Positions 11,559-22,600 of a DNA stretch of 64,000 bases are shown here, in pieces. The stretch's first letter is position 1, and the number at the start of each line of letters is the position of its first letter. Both the position numbers and the translations under genes were made by a program. The stretch comes from Tetracladium setigerum (Eukaryota; Ascomycota; Leotiomycetes; Helotiales): NCBI GenBank assembly GCA_031472005.1, contig PZJY01000004.1, positions 1,276,556 through 1,340,555 of the forward strand, read 5' to 3'. A model generated the notes under the pieces. The model was given only the letters and a program-made list of their open reading frames with translations. It did no database searches and had not been told where the DNA came from.

Positions 11559-11602
11559 CTTGGATTCTTGGATTCTTGGATTCTTGGACTCTTGGACTCT
11601 TG
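11559..11602 (+). repeat. 8-nt tandem repeat (CTTGGATT/CTTGGACT)n
   Basis: Three consecutive CTTGGATT units are followed by two CTTGGACT units and a partial one, in intergenic DNA. No coding context. Confidence 0.85.
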
Positions 11603-12644
11603 CCCATTATTGATCGTGGTTATTTAGGTTGTGGATCTCGTAGCCTCCACATCGGATAGTGGCCGTTATCTGCCAAGCCAAGCGACAAACAAACTCTCCA
11701 GGTCCCCTATTTCTTACTCGTATTTACAGTTTGCGGGTATCGGCAGGCAGTGGAAGTGCAAATGGAACGACGACGACACCTGCGTCAACCTGCATGCATA
11801 TCTTGCATATCAAAACGTCTTCCCACTAACAGCTATATAAAATCACATACATTTGGTTACTTGTGTTTTGGGATACGGCACAGCCGTTCCCTCCCAGTCA
11901 TTCCCACACATGTCAGTCACGCACACCTTGCCATCCCGCACAGATACATGTCAAAGACCCCTGGATTGAGATCGGGCTTCCCCGCTTCATTCTCCCAGGG
12001 TTCATTGCCGGTCGGCAAACTTCAATCCCCTCCTCCTTCCTCATTGTAGCAACATCTCCGAGCAAAGTGAGCAAAATGAGCACCTACCCATTTCCCATTC
12101 CAGCCAATCGTTCATGCTGCCATCTACACGAGCAGATAATCTTCGCCTTCTACGAACATGTACAAATTGCACATGTTGACTTTGGTTGACTTTTGTTGGT
12201 CCGCGTGCCATCTTTTGACAGAGTAAGTTTGCATGGTCAATTGTCATGGTACATGCAAGGTACTATATAATTGTTGACGTCGTTGAGAAAAGATGCTTAG
12301 ATACCGTTTAGGCGATATGGATCCGGCAGGTGTGTGATGTGATATCACATATTTCAGACAAGGATTAAGCATGAATTGGTTCCTGAGATTCGCAAAGCTT
12401 GTTCAAGTGTCAATCTCGGACTTGAGCCCAAATGACCTGGAGCGGGGAATATTGGTTACGAGGCTTTTCGTTGAATCAAGGTAGGTTCTCTAGGTAAAGT
12501 ACGGAGGCATTATTCTCTATAAAGTCTTGTCCCATCCTCGCGCTGAAGGAAGTGCCTTTTTTGTTGGACTTCAAGACACTCTTCATCCTCTGTCTCCCTC
12601 TCCTCTTCTGTCCTCTCGTCTCGCCTCTCGTCTCATCTCTCATC

Positions 12645-14151
12645 ATGGTTCATCTCAAATCCAGCTTTGTTGCTGCCTCGGCATTGCTTTCCTTGGCCTC
12701 AGCCGCTGCTACTGGTGGAGATTTTGATATCCTCGCTATCAATGTTGCTGGTCTACCACCTGTCTTGAATGGCAATGGTGTTCCAGGTGATAAGACGACT
12801 AATTCAAAGACAATTGGATCGCGCTTGGCGTTGTATGATTATGATATTGTGCACATGCAAGAGGGTATGTACCTATCTACCCATTTACTCCATCCACTCC
12901 ATCCTATAGAATCTATATATCTTTTAAACCTGGATAAAAAGGTACCTGGGTATAACAGGACTCTCTCGCTAACTCTCACAAAACTAGATTTCAACTACCA
13001 TGCCGCCATCTACGAGACTGACGACCACCCATATCGTTCTGCCACCTCGGGCGGAGTTGTATTCGGTAGTGGTTTAAATACCGTCTCAAACTTCCCTTGG
13101 TCAGATTACACGCGTATTAAGTGGAATACATGTAATCTCAACTCCGGAGACTGCTTGACTCCCAAAGGATTCACATTCATGAGACTTACGGTCTCGGAAG
13201 GTGTTTCTATTGATGTGTATAACCTTCACACTGATGCTGGGTATGTTACCTCTCTCTCTCTCTCAAATCTTCTCACAAAATTCAAAAAAACGTACTAACA
13301 CACCCACAAGCTCCGACGCAGCAGACATCACCGCCCGCGCCGCCAACCTCAAACAAGTATCCGACTACATCAACGTCCGCTCAACCGGCAACGCCGTCCT
13401 CGTCTTCGGCGACACCAACTCCCGCTACACCCGCACCGGCGACGGCATCTCCATCTTCACCACCGCCAACGGCATGACAGACTCATGGGTTCAAATCGCG
13501 CGCTCGGGAGTCGTTCCCACCGTCGAAACGATCTGCTCCAACCCCTCCACCACAAACTACTGCGAAACAGTCGACAAAGCCTTCTACCGCGGTTCTCGCG
13601 CCCTCGATTTGCAAGCTACAGCATACAACTATGATTCGCCACGATTCTTGCAGGATAATGGCGATTTGTTGACGGATCATAATCCTATTCATGTCAATTT
13701 CACCTGGAATGCTGGAAGTGCGTTCAGAACTAGTGATCTCCTCGGTGGTCCTCACGCAGATTGGTTCAATGATCTTGCTACTCTTCCTGCTTCGCCTAAG
13801 GTAGCAACGATTACTTTCCGTGGTGGCAGCAGAGTTGATGCTGTTTCCCTCACCCTCCGCTCAGGACAAACCTACACCCACGGTGGAACCGGAGGATCCG
13901 CGGTTTCCCTAACTCTCGCTACCGGGGAGGTTTTGTCAAAGGCGACTGTTTGCCAGGGCAAGTACAACAACACTACTAGAATCTTTTATATTTCCGTCAC
14001 GACGAGCACCGGCAGGGTGTTGCAGACGGGTGCTAAGACGAGTGAGTGTAAGGACAGTGTGGTACCGGATGCAAGCTGGGGGATTTCGGGCTTTTTGGGC
14101 CAGAGTGGGAGTGAGGTTGATTTGTTGGGCTTTGTGTTTGCGAAGCAGTGA
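12645..14151 (+). CDS. Secreted endonuclease/exonuclease/phosphatase-fold protein with C-terminal jacalin-like domain
   Basis: Three exons (12645-12864, 12988-13240, 13311-14151) encode 437 residues. The start follows a CT-rich leader, and residues 1-20 form a signal peptide (MVHLKSSFVAASALLSLASA), so the product is probably secreted. The catalytic pattern of the EEP superfamily (DNase I, sphingomyelinases, inositol phosphatases) is visible: HMQE (metal-binding Glu), DVYNLHTDAG, VFGDTNSR and the terminal LTDHNPIHVN with the catalytic Asp-His. From about residue 305 a beta-rich region beginning LLGGPHADWFND and including TITFRGGSRVDAVSL resembles a jacalin-like lectin fold (GG-x-G strands). 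Such a domain would bind glycans and target the enzyme to a surface. The substrate (nucleic acid, sphingomyelin or another phosphodiester) cannot be told from sequence. A TC microsatellite lies at the start of intron 2. Confidence 0.85.
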
Positions 14152-15048
14152 GTGAGTTGGGGATAAAATGGAATGAAAGGGGAATGAAGTAACGAAGAGG
14201 AGGATACACATATCCCTCGGGTTTTTTCTGAACAAGGCACCCAAGGTAAAACCTAGGTGACCTTCACATTTTGGTTTGAACAACCAGTATTCGAATTTTT
14301 CTTTTGTCATGTTATGGATGGATGAAATTTATGGTGAAAGGCTCTCAACATACCAGTTTATTAGTCGAAGACTTGGGAGCTATATAAATATATAATGATA
14401 ATTTATATTTTTGATCATCGTTTACCTTACGTATAGTGAGAAGATATCTGTATACCTAGTTTGAAGAAGTAATGTGAGCAGTTCGAGTGGGAGTAAAGAT
14501 GATGATTGATACCTCCACCACATATCTTGAATTTCACCTCTCGAATTCAAAAAAAAAAAAAAAAAACTCCTTCTCACACTTCTTTTCCCGAAAGATATAA
14601 AATTCATTACGCAGAACTCAGAAGATTGGTTTTCTTTTTCATTTGTACCATCGCTCACCCCAGTCAGCCAAACTATGTCGCAGCTGCTGGTGGCTCAATG
14701 CACAGCGTCAAGAATAGACGACTCACAAGATCCATGATCCCGTCCCCCAACTATAGTTGACTTGTTGGATAAGTTCAGAATGATTTGGGTGAGGTGCCGA
14801 GAGGATATAATATTTAATTTTTCACGGCTTAAATGTTTTTGACGGAAGACAAGTAACGACAGTTGATTGTTTTTTGACGAAAATATAATTTAAGAAGAAA
14901 ATAAAAGAGTGGTTGGTAATGGATTTGAATTCGACAGTGAGATTTTGTCGTCGAACCAAGTTGAGTATAGGAAATATCTTCCTGCGGCTAAATTCAACTT
15001 TTCTCTCCTGATTCCCAACACAAACACTTCTTCTCCCCAGCTCTCCAC
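14152..15048. other. Convergent intergenic region
   Basis: Lies between two 3' ends. Holds A-rich and T-rich stretches, including a run of about 17 A near 14549-14567. No credible gene seen. Confidence 0.4.
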
Positions 15049-16427
15049 TCAATCAACCTTTTTCTTGACAAGAGGAACAGTAAACATTGATTCCAACACG
15101 ACAAATCCCTGAGACGCAACGCCCACAAACGATACCATAGCGCTCCACTCCGTCGGCAGGTAAAGGTAGCACGGGAGCGCAGCAGCAGGACAAATAATCG
15201 CAAGAGCTAAAAAGGCCCAAGTCCAGAGCCAGCTTTCAAATGTAAGATCGTTTCTCGTGTGGATAGATATGACGACAATTAGAACGGACAGCCATTGCAT
15301 TCCAGAACTTTGAAACAGGTACCAGAAGTCTGCATCCTGAGTTGTACCATGTTGATGAGGTGAATACTTCCATGCTAAGTAGCTGGGTATGATCCCCAGG
15401 AGCAGAGTGAAGACGCTGAGCAGAGCCGTCACAGTCGCATATCCCTGATGGCAAAAATCTGTCAGTTCTTTTCATAAGCGTGATTGCTTCGGACCTTGGT
15501 ACCTTCTGCGAGTGGTTCTCAAGAGCTGACGATGTGAAGACAGTTCTGGAAGGACGATCGACGAACCCCGGGCTCTGGCCTGTTGCCTTGAATCTACCAA
15601 ATTCTGTCAGCCCTATCACCAAGAAAGGTCTCACTTGCTGTACTTACAACTTTTGATTGATCTCATTTCCGAGACTTCGTTCTCGAATTCCGAAGGAAGG
15701 TGCTTTCTCATGCATCCTGTCCAAAAGACTGTCCAAGAATGCGATCTTGATTTTTACATTGATGATATATCTCTCGTTGTAGAGGGGCTTATCCATGATT
15801 GTTTGACAGAGAACAATAATATCTGGCACAGAAGCAATCAAAATCTGAAGTTTCCGTATCCAGTTGTGAAACTCTAGCGAGTTCCAAGAATGAGGCACAA
15901 GAAATAAGTAGTCGACGGCTGGTATCCAATATTTCTCCATGTGCGCAGGATTCGCAAGCATGTTAAGAACCGGAATCAAGTTGACAATCGCGACAACCTT
16001 CTCACCTTCACCTATATCAACCACTCTAATCGCTGCGAGTTCATTTTTCATCTCTTGGATCAGCTCATTAGTTTCATTTTCCTTGAGTTTTGTATGCCCT
16101 GAAAATTTGAGGCGTAATATGTGCGCGACAAAAAAATGGTCGTTGAGGTCGGTACAAATCCGAAGCACATCCTTGAGTAGCGACTCTATCTTCTCGATAT
16201 GTTTCACAGAAGCATTGGGATTGGATTGAGAATCGTGGGCCGAGGTCGCTGCTATTAGCCATGAGTTAGCATAGGGAAAAAGCGGAAATCATCACCAACT
16301 TACACGCATAATCCAGCGCATCTGGCTTTACTCGTCCCTGTCGTCTTTTCTTGAGTGTTGTCTTGGCATCCGTAAGGCTGCTGGACCCTCCCGAGCCACT
16401 CTGGTTCAATACCGAGTTATTCTCCAT
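15049..16427 (-). CDS. Hypothetical protein with C-terminal membrane helices
   Basis: Four exons on the minus strand (16427-16304, 16251-15648, 15593-15503, 15444-15049) splice to 404 residues with phases that match exactly. The N-terminus is Ser-rich with a basic patch (KTTLKKRRQGRVK). A soluble helical region follows (from KHIEKIESLLKDVLRICTDL through VPDIIVLCQTIMDKPLYNERY). The last 130 residues have four hydrophobic segments (YATVTALLSVFTLLLGIIP; GMQWLSVLIVVISI; WLWTWAFLALAIICPAAAL; WSAMVSFVGVASQGFVVL). The first ATG is at 16427. I do not recognise the family. A helical cytosolic domain tethered by a four-helix membrane tail is the description the sequence supports. Confidence 0.7.
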
Positions 16428-17516
16428 AGAACTAGCATTCAATGAGGAAGACAACTATTTCGATTGTTTTGCCAGGGGGGGGACCTTGAGGGCGACTTGT
16501 TTGGCGACTGCTAGGAATGGTTTTGATAACTCTATGGTTCCCTACTTGCTAATAGGCTGTGTATCTGTATCATATGCTGCGCCTCGGTGCAGTGTTGCAT
16601 CTTTTCCGCCCTGTGGCTTGGGGCTGACTTGATGAGGAGCCACTGAGAAAAGGACGCCGCAGAGAACGGCGTCAAACACCTTGAAGTACGACGCAGGAAA
16701 ATGTCCCTGTATAAAAGACGGGCAGACGGGGATAACTGTCTGGGAATGAATTTTGGCTGGCACAGTTTGTGAAGGTGTAGTGGGGACAGATTTGAGATCC
16801 CTGGCTGGGAAAAGGGACCTTTTCGGACCCCTCGTTAAAAGTTGACGATGTCTATTGAGATGGGTGAGTAGACCTGAGTAGCTATGAGCCGAAGCTGATC
16901 CAGGCCTGGGCTACTGAGGAAAGGCGGCACGAGATCACTTGAACTCGACACTTAAGAGGTGTCGAGATTCCGGTCATATAACAGCGTAATCGATACAGTC
17001 CACGATCAAGGTGAGGAGTAAGTAGACGTCAATTCGTTCAATTGGCGCCGGTCGCTGAGTCGCCTGGTTTGCTGAAGTCAGTTCATTTATGGAATTGACC
17101 AACTACCATCTCAGATGTGCATAGGTACATACAACACGGTCAGAATCAAAGGCGAAATTAATTATATATTCTAGCAATCTAGCTAAAGGGTCGGAGCCGG
17201 ATGGTAATAGGTAGCTATGTAGCTGTGAGGTGGGGTGACTGAATTTGAGATGACAAGATTTAATTGAATAAGTAGCGCTATTACTGTGAAGTGGAGTAAA
17301 GTGTGCAAACCTACCTACACGAGAGAATAAAGTGGAAAGCTGAAAAACTTGTCATAGATTTTGGGATTATATGTTAGTAGTACCTATGTGGTGGCGCGTT
17401 GAGTACTACTCGTTATTAGCACTCTCCCAGGCCTCATTTTAAGACGAAAGTATGCAGAAGATTAACATTCACAACATTTTCAAGAAAATTGGCCTAACCA
17501 TTAGCTAATTTAATGT

Positions 17517-17590
17517 TTGTTTGTTTGTTTGTTTTTTTTTAAAAAAAAAAAAAAAATAAATAAAAAAAAAAGAATTAAAAAAAAAATTAC
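17517..17590 (+). repeat. (GTTT)n plus poly-T/poly-A tract
   Basis: Five or so GTTT units run into about ten T, then A-runs broken only by single T or G bases. It is low-complexity; a retroelement tail is possible but no element body was found next to it. Confidence 0.7.
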
Positions 17591-18169
17591 CCTGGAGCTA
17601 TTTTGCTCTAGCTTAAGCGCTCGTTCGTCGCTTCCGATTTAGATTTTCGATATTTATCAATTAAGGTAAGCCAGTTCCTCCAGTCTTCTTATATAATTGT
17701 ACGCAGCATAAGCAATTACAATTACTCAATTGAATCTTCTACCCTTTCTCCTGAACTCCTTGACCTCGACCAAACTTCGCACCACGCCCACGTTGGGGAC
17801 CATGACCAGCCACAAAGGGCGAAGGGGAATGTCTGTAGAATTATTCTATGCATCTAGAAAAAGTTTCTAAGTTGAAGTTGACGACGAATGGAAGTCAAGG
17901 GCAAAAAGCTTCGTGAAGTTAAAAGAATATCGTGTACACTGAAGTTTTAAGGATGAGTGGAGGAATGACGGCGAAATATGTTTAACAGTGGGATATAATT
18001 CGACAACAATTGTTGGAATAACACTCCAGATGAATCGTTAGCTGTAAATAGTATTCAGTGGTCAGTGGTCAGATACTGTACAGTATCGGAGTGGTGGTAC
18101 GCTCAGTTACGCTTTGGTAGTGAGTGGTAGCTGAACAGAGACAGCTATCACGTGACTCGCCCCCTTTTG

Positions 18170-18336
18170 AGTGTATATAACCACCTTCCAGGCCACTGAT
18201 GAACTGGTTCTTTAGACATTATCAAACCAGGAATACAACAGTATATCTTGGACCGTAGTGTCTCCCTTTGACCTCAAGTGAATCACTTGTATACGTATTA
18301 TTCTACCAACAACAATCAACACCGTAAACAGAAACA
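18170..18336 (+). promoter_or_regulatory. TATA-type promoter and 5' leader reading rightwards
   Basis: GTATATAA at about 18174-18181 and a CA-rich leader ending in GAAACAATGAAA look like a functional fungal promoter. The ORF it would express (18337-18702, 121 codons) lies fully antisense to the small minus-strand ORF at 18345-18623 and has poor protein-like composition. Confidence 0.45.
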
Positions 18337-18344
18337 ATGAAAAT

Positions 18345-18623
18345 TTATTTTCCTCCTGCGAACTCCAAATGTTCAATCACACCGTTGCTGTTACGGAACT
18401 TGAGATTGACGTTGTGCTCTTCACACCCCATGCTCTCTATTTGCCAGATAACCGCCCCGATTGCGAATGGCAGCAGTGTCATATTTCGATCCAGTTTAAT
18501 TGCGCTACGCAGGAAGTCGCTGGCAGCAGTGGCATCCGGTCCTGTAGAAAAACCTGAAATCATTCCAAGCACCTCTTTTAGAAGACTTAATGACGCGGAG
18601 CCATTAGGGTTCGTGGTAGACAT
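18345..18623 (-). CDS. Small hypothetical protein (92 residues)
   Basis: An uninterrupted ORF from an ATG at 18621-18623 with a good context (CACAGCCATGTC). It is preceded by a typical leader (CACCAGTCAAAATCGTCAAC) and a possible 5' UTR intron donor (GTAAGC about 18714). The product is balanced in composition with amphipathic helices (SLLKEVLGMISGF; ASDFLRSAIKLD) and a charged C-terminal half; the mid-section LLPFAIGAVIWQIE is hydrophobic. No family recognised. It overlaps the opposing ORF driven by the promoter at 18174, so only one of the two is likely to be translated. I prefer this strand on composition. Confidence 0.5.
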   Translation of the reverse strand: MSTTNPNGSASLSLLKEVLGMISGFSTGPDATAASDFLRSAIKLDRNMTLLPFAIGAVIWQIESMGCEEHNVNLKFRNSNGVIEHLEFAGGK

Positions 18624-19669
18624 GGCTGTGTTGACGATTTTGACTGGTGTGAATTGTCGTTTTAGATACGGGTTGTTGTATTGGGGGAAAGGGGGAAAAT
18701 AAAGAGGAAAGCTTACCAGAAAACGAGAGCCGAGAAGATACAACGGTTTGCGGTACTCGTGTACTGTAATTATGGTGTGTTACATGGCAACTTGATGGGG
18801 TATTTGTACTTCCATTTCCTTGAGTTGGCCCATAATGACTTCCAGGTTAGGTTCGAGAGGAGATGAATAAAAGAAGGAAATCAAAGTGAGAAGGATTTTG
18901 CAGATAGAGATTTTCTTTGAAAATGATGAATGTTAATCAAGCTTGACCCTGCCTACCTAGGCTTCGACTATTTAGTGGGGGGGGGGAGAGGATGTGATGA
19001 TTTTCTTGTAGTGACTTCCGTTTTGCAAATCCTCTCGCCTTTTTATTCTCTTCTCGTTTCTAGGATCTATTTATTTATTTATCTCAATCTATTTATCTAA
19101 ATTATTTCGTATAACTCCTGCTGCCACTAGTAAAGTTTGGTCGAAGTCGACGGTATGCTGAGGGAAATACAACAATGCTATTAAAATCTTTTACATTTCT
19201 ATTACGATTAGATACCACGTCATGAAACTCTACAGGGTATATAAAAGGCCGATCGAAAACTCGACATTCATTCCAGAGTCTGCGTCTCAAGCGCCCTTAA
19301 AATGTGGCTGTAGCACTTCGGCGCCTAGGTTGGCGTGAGGCTGACCAGGTGGTGCAAGCCAGCCCCGAAGCCATCTTAGGCATCACCCTGCGGTCCCCTT
19401 CTTCGCTCCGCATCCTCAACATTGCTGGTTTTATTTTGTCAAATCTCCATTTCATCGTGAATGTCCTTACTTGATTCTTGCCTCCGTCTGCCTGTACAGT
19501 ATAGCGTTTTGGAGCATTGGCAGGTGTGAACGCCAGCAAAAGCCGGACACGTGAGAGGCTATCAACACAACGAGAAATTCGGAAAGTAGGTAGGCTGTAT
19601 GTGCTGAGGCTTTCTAAATCAAATAATTGCTAATTATCGAGTAGTTGATAAGAGGATACTAAAGTCAAT
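18624..19669. other. Intergenic region, AT-rich
   Basis: Contains a short poly-G (about 18978-18987) and TTTA repeats near 19069-19083. No credible ORF. The right end is upstream of the large gene starting at 19670. Confidence 0.4.
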
Positions 19670-22600
19670 ATGGACAAAGGAGTTCTCTTGCGCAAAGCAG
19701 CGTTGAACGGGTATTTGATGAAACAGAATAGAGTCCACCCACTAGTTGCACACGGTGAGTAGTGGCAATGGATCATTTATATTGTGCACGTTTTTTTGAT
19801 CATCAATAGACCACATAATGGGAATTCCTCCGTATAAGGGAAAGGTCTTGGAAGCACGTCAAATTGTCGTCAATATGGATGGCGAATTAGAGTTGAAACC
19901 CAATGAGTCGAGCAATTTATCAGTAACCGTGGAAGAAGCCCGTAGGATGAAAGCAGCCTCCCGCCGTTCCTCACTTCAGAAAGAGAAGAGAGATCTCAAA
20001 AAGTTTCATGAGAAATTTCAACTCCACACTCCTGTACCGCCTGACATTTTGGAAATTCTTACCAAAGATCCGATCAAGCAGAAGCAGATATCAGAGGCTC
20101 AATATCAAGTTTTAAAGAATAAAACGAAAAATGCCCAAGACATACTTGCCCCTGTTGCTGAAGCGGATTCACTCAACCACAAGGAACACCCAGAGCCAGG
20201 CACAGGATGGCCCCAAGCCATTATTCAAGATCCCGTCATCGTTTCGATTGGAAAAATCGTTCAAATGGAAAGTAATCCTGGGAATATTGAGCCCGAAATT
20301 GGTAAGAGGAAACAAGTTCCAGTGAAAATCAAGGCCGTGCCGCCAATCGAAGAGTATTCATATGTATCACCAAATATACAATTTGGCACACTACCACGTC
20401 CTGGGGATATTAAGCCGGAAATTGATAACAGGAAAGAAAATCCAAAAGAGAAAATCTGGCCGCTGCAAAGCGGCGGGTATCCACCATCCCCAAATATACA
20501 ATTTGGCTCATTCCCACCGGTTAGGAAGAGTGCTCAAATCATGATTAAAAATCCAGATGGAACGGCATTCACACCGGTTCGGAAGAGTGCTCAGATCGTG
20601 ATAAAACGTCCAGATGAAACAACGTTGGACATCAACTCCCTCCAAAACCCTGTATCTAAAGTCCCGATTGTTCGACCCAGAGCTCCCCCTTCGTTTCTTC
20701 ATCCTCGGAAGCAGAGCAGAACAGCCATGGTTCGCCTATAGGTAGTTCAAATCATGCTAGAGCTTTTACAGGGAGACCACCAGCTCCGGACTCCTCCATG
20801 GGCACCTTAAACTATACATCTAGAAGTTCAATAAAGCTGTATGTTATTTTTCACATTATGTCTTCTCGCCCTTAGACAATTTAGATATTATCGAGTTGCT
20901 GTTACGATGAATTTGAACTTGCAATGCTCATATTCAGATGTTATTTTGAGATTAGGTGCGCACCGCTGATATGCTTACGTCTTTTTCTGATCAACCACTG
21001 ACTGGGGAGTTTACAGGTCAACAGCTCCAACGTCCGTTTGTTTTGACGAGCCAAGAATGAAATCAGCCCAAGAGGGCGTCACAGTGCAAGCTAGAATCGC
21101 GGAAGAGTTAGAAGATATACCCATAATAGAGCAAACTTCAGAAGAGCCGACTTGCTTCGACACTCTTTCGACAATTTCTGCCGATTCTGTATCGGTGTTA
21201 AACACCAGCCAGAAGCAAGATATCATCAAGAAATTTACAGAAGCTGTTCTCAAGAACTTGCCAAGCACATGTACAATACCCGATGATCTTGATTCACAGA
21301 GCATTCCTTTTCGCCAACGATTCGAACCTTTTCTCAAAACTTACTCGAAAGAAGTACAGAACGACACTCACTATAAATCACAAAAGCAAGCAGCAAAACA
21401 AATTCGTAAATTACGGTACGATATCTCCGGCAAATGCGAAGAAGCTTTGAAGGGGGTTTGGAGCACGGCGAAAGATCACAGAATCTACCCAAACATCATC
21501 AAGGAAGCAGAAAAGGTCAACCCTCCAGAAAAGACCTGGGAGGAGAAGGTCGACGATTGGGTTCCTGGAGATGTTTCAGATCTCACACCTTTGATCGAAG
21601 GCTTCGAAGCGGTTCCATCAATCCACTCCTCGACTAGCGCTGAGTATCCTATCAAGAGGTATACTATATCTGATGTACACTCGGAGGCTTATCAGCCATC
21701 ACTCTCTCAATTTGATAGGAATACTATGACTAGCAATGGCAGCGATGGCAGTGATACTGACATCATCCACATTGGCGCAATAGAAGATCGGGAGATTTAC
21801 CAGTACCTGACTACTCATATCGCCTTCCAAAATCTGGTGTCTAAAGCCCTCAAACTGATTGAACGCTACTACAGTGACCAGATGGGCCTTATCCGCCATC
21901 GCGTCTTGCTGGGACTTAGACGACCTTTGACCCAGACCACTGGTACACCAGCATCGGGCCGTCGACGTGCAATATTCCATATCGATTGGAACATACTCGA
22001 CTTTTTGAGAGACAAATACGCTTCCGGCATTACCCAAGATCTAGGATGTATTCTTGTAATCACAGGTCAAGCAAAAAACGCACATCTCTCTACTGTCCGC
22101 AGTTATTTCAACCTAATGTGGCCCAAAAATCCCAGTTCTCTACTCCGGGCAATTCAATCGGCTATCAATAAATATTCTCAACTCTCAATACCATCTCGTA
22201 AGTGGCCTCAAACACCCTCGCTCGAAGCTTCTTGTGTGATTAACGCTAATTCTTCAATTAATAAAGCGCCGCCACCAACAACATCCAAGAATCGAAAAAA
22301 CAGGATATTTGTAAACCTCGAAACACAAACCATCACTGTGAATGGAACAGAAGACTTCATCGTCACAGTCGGCCAGCAACTAGGCTGGCTAGTTTCGGCT
22401 TGTCGAGCTTCACCAACCGCTGACCTTGCTCACTCCTTTGTTTCCTTCACAGAAGACGAGTCTCTACTATCTGACTACGCACCCACCTTCCAAGTTTCTT
22501 GCGAGATCTCGCCCATTTGTCCAGAAGAGCGTACTCCTGGAACTTGTTGGAATGAAGTCGTCGGAAATTCTGTCATCGCAGCTAATTTCCCCATTCCAAA

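Larger units (their letters stand above)
10734..12644. other. Long intergenic region between CDK1 and the secreted nuclease-like gene
   Basis: Contains the CDK1 3' UTR, a 17-nt poly-G run (10896-10912), an 8-nt tandem repeat near 11559-11602, and pyrimidine-rich DNA leading to the next promoter (TATA-like CTATAAAG about 12516). The small ORFs here have no protein-like features and I do not call them genes. Confidence 0.4.
16428..18344. other. Gene-poor AT-rich region with poly-A/T tract and a plus-strand promoter
   Basis: No credible ORF. A (GTTT)n run followed by long T and A tracts spans about 17517-17590. At 18174 a TATA box (GTATATAA) is followed by a typical fungal leader (CAACAACAATCAACACC) ending at the ATG at 18337, so this end looks like a genuine plus-strand promoter. 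Confidence 0.45.

Noticed and set aside
10996..11607. Minus-strand ORF of about 200 codons after CDK1
   Set aside because: Composition is repetitive and includes the 8-nt tandem repeat; no splice or family signal.
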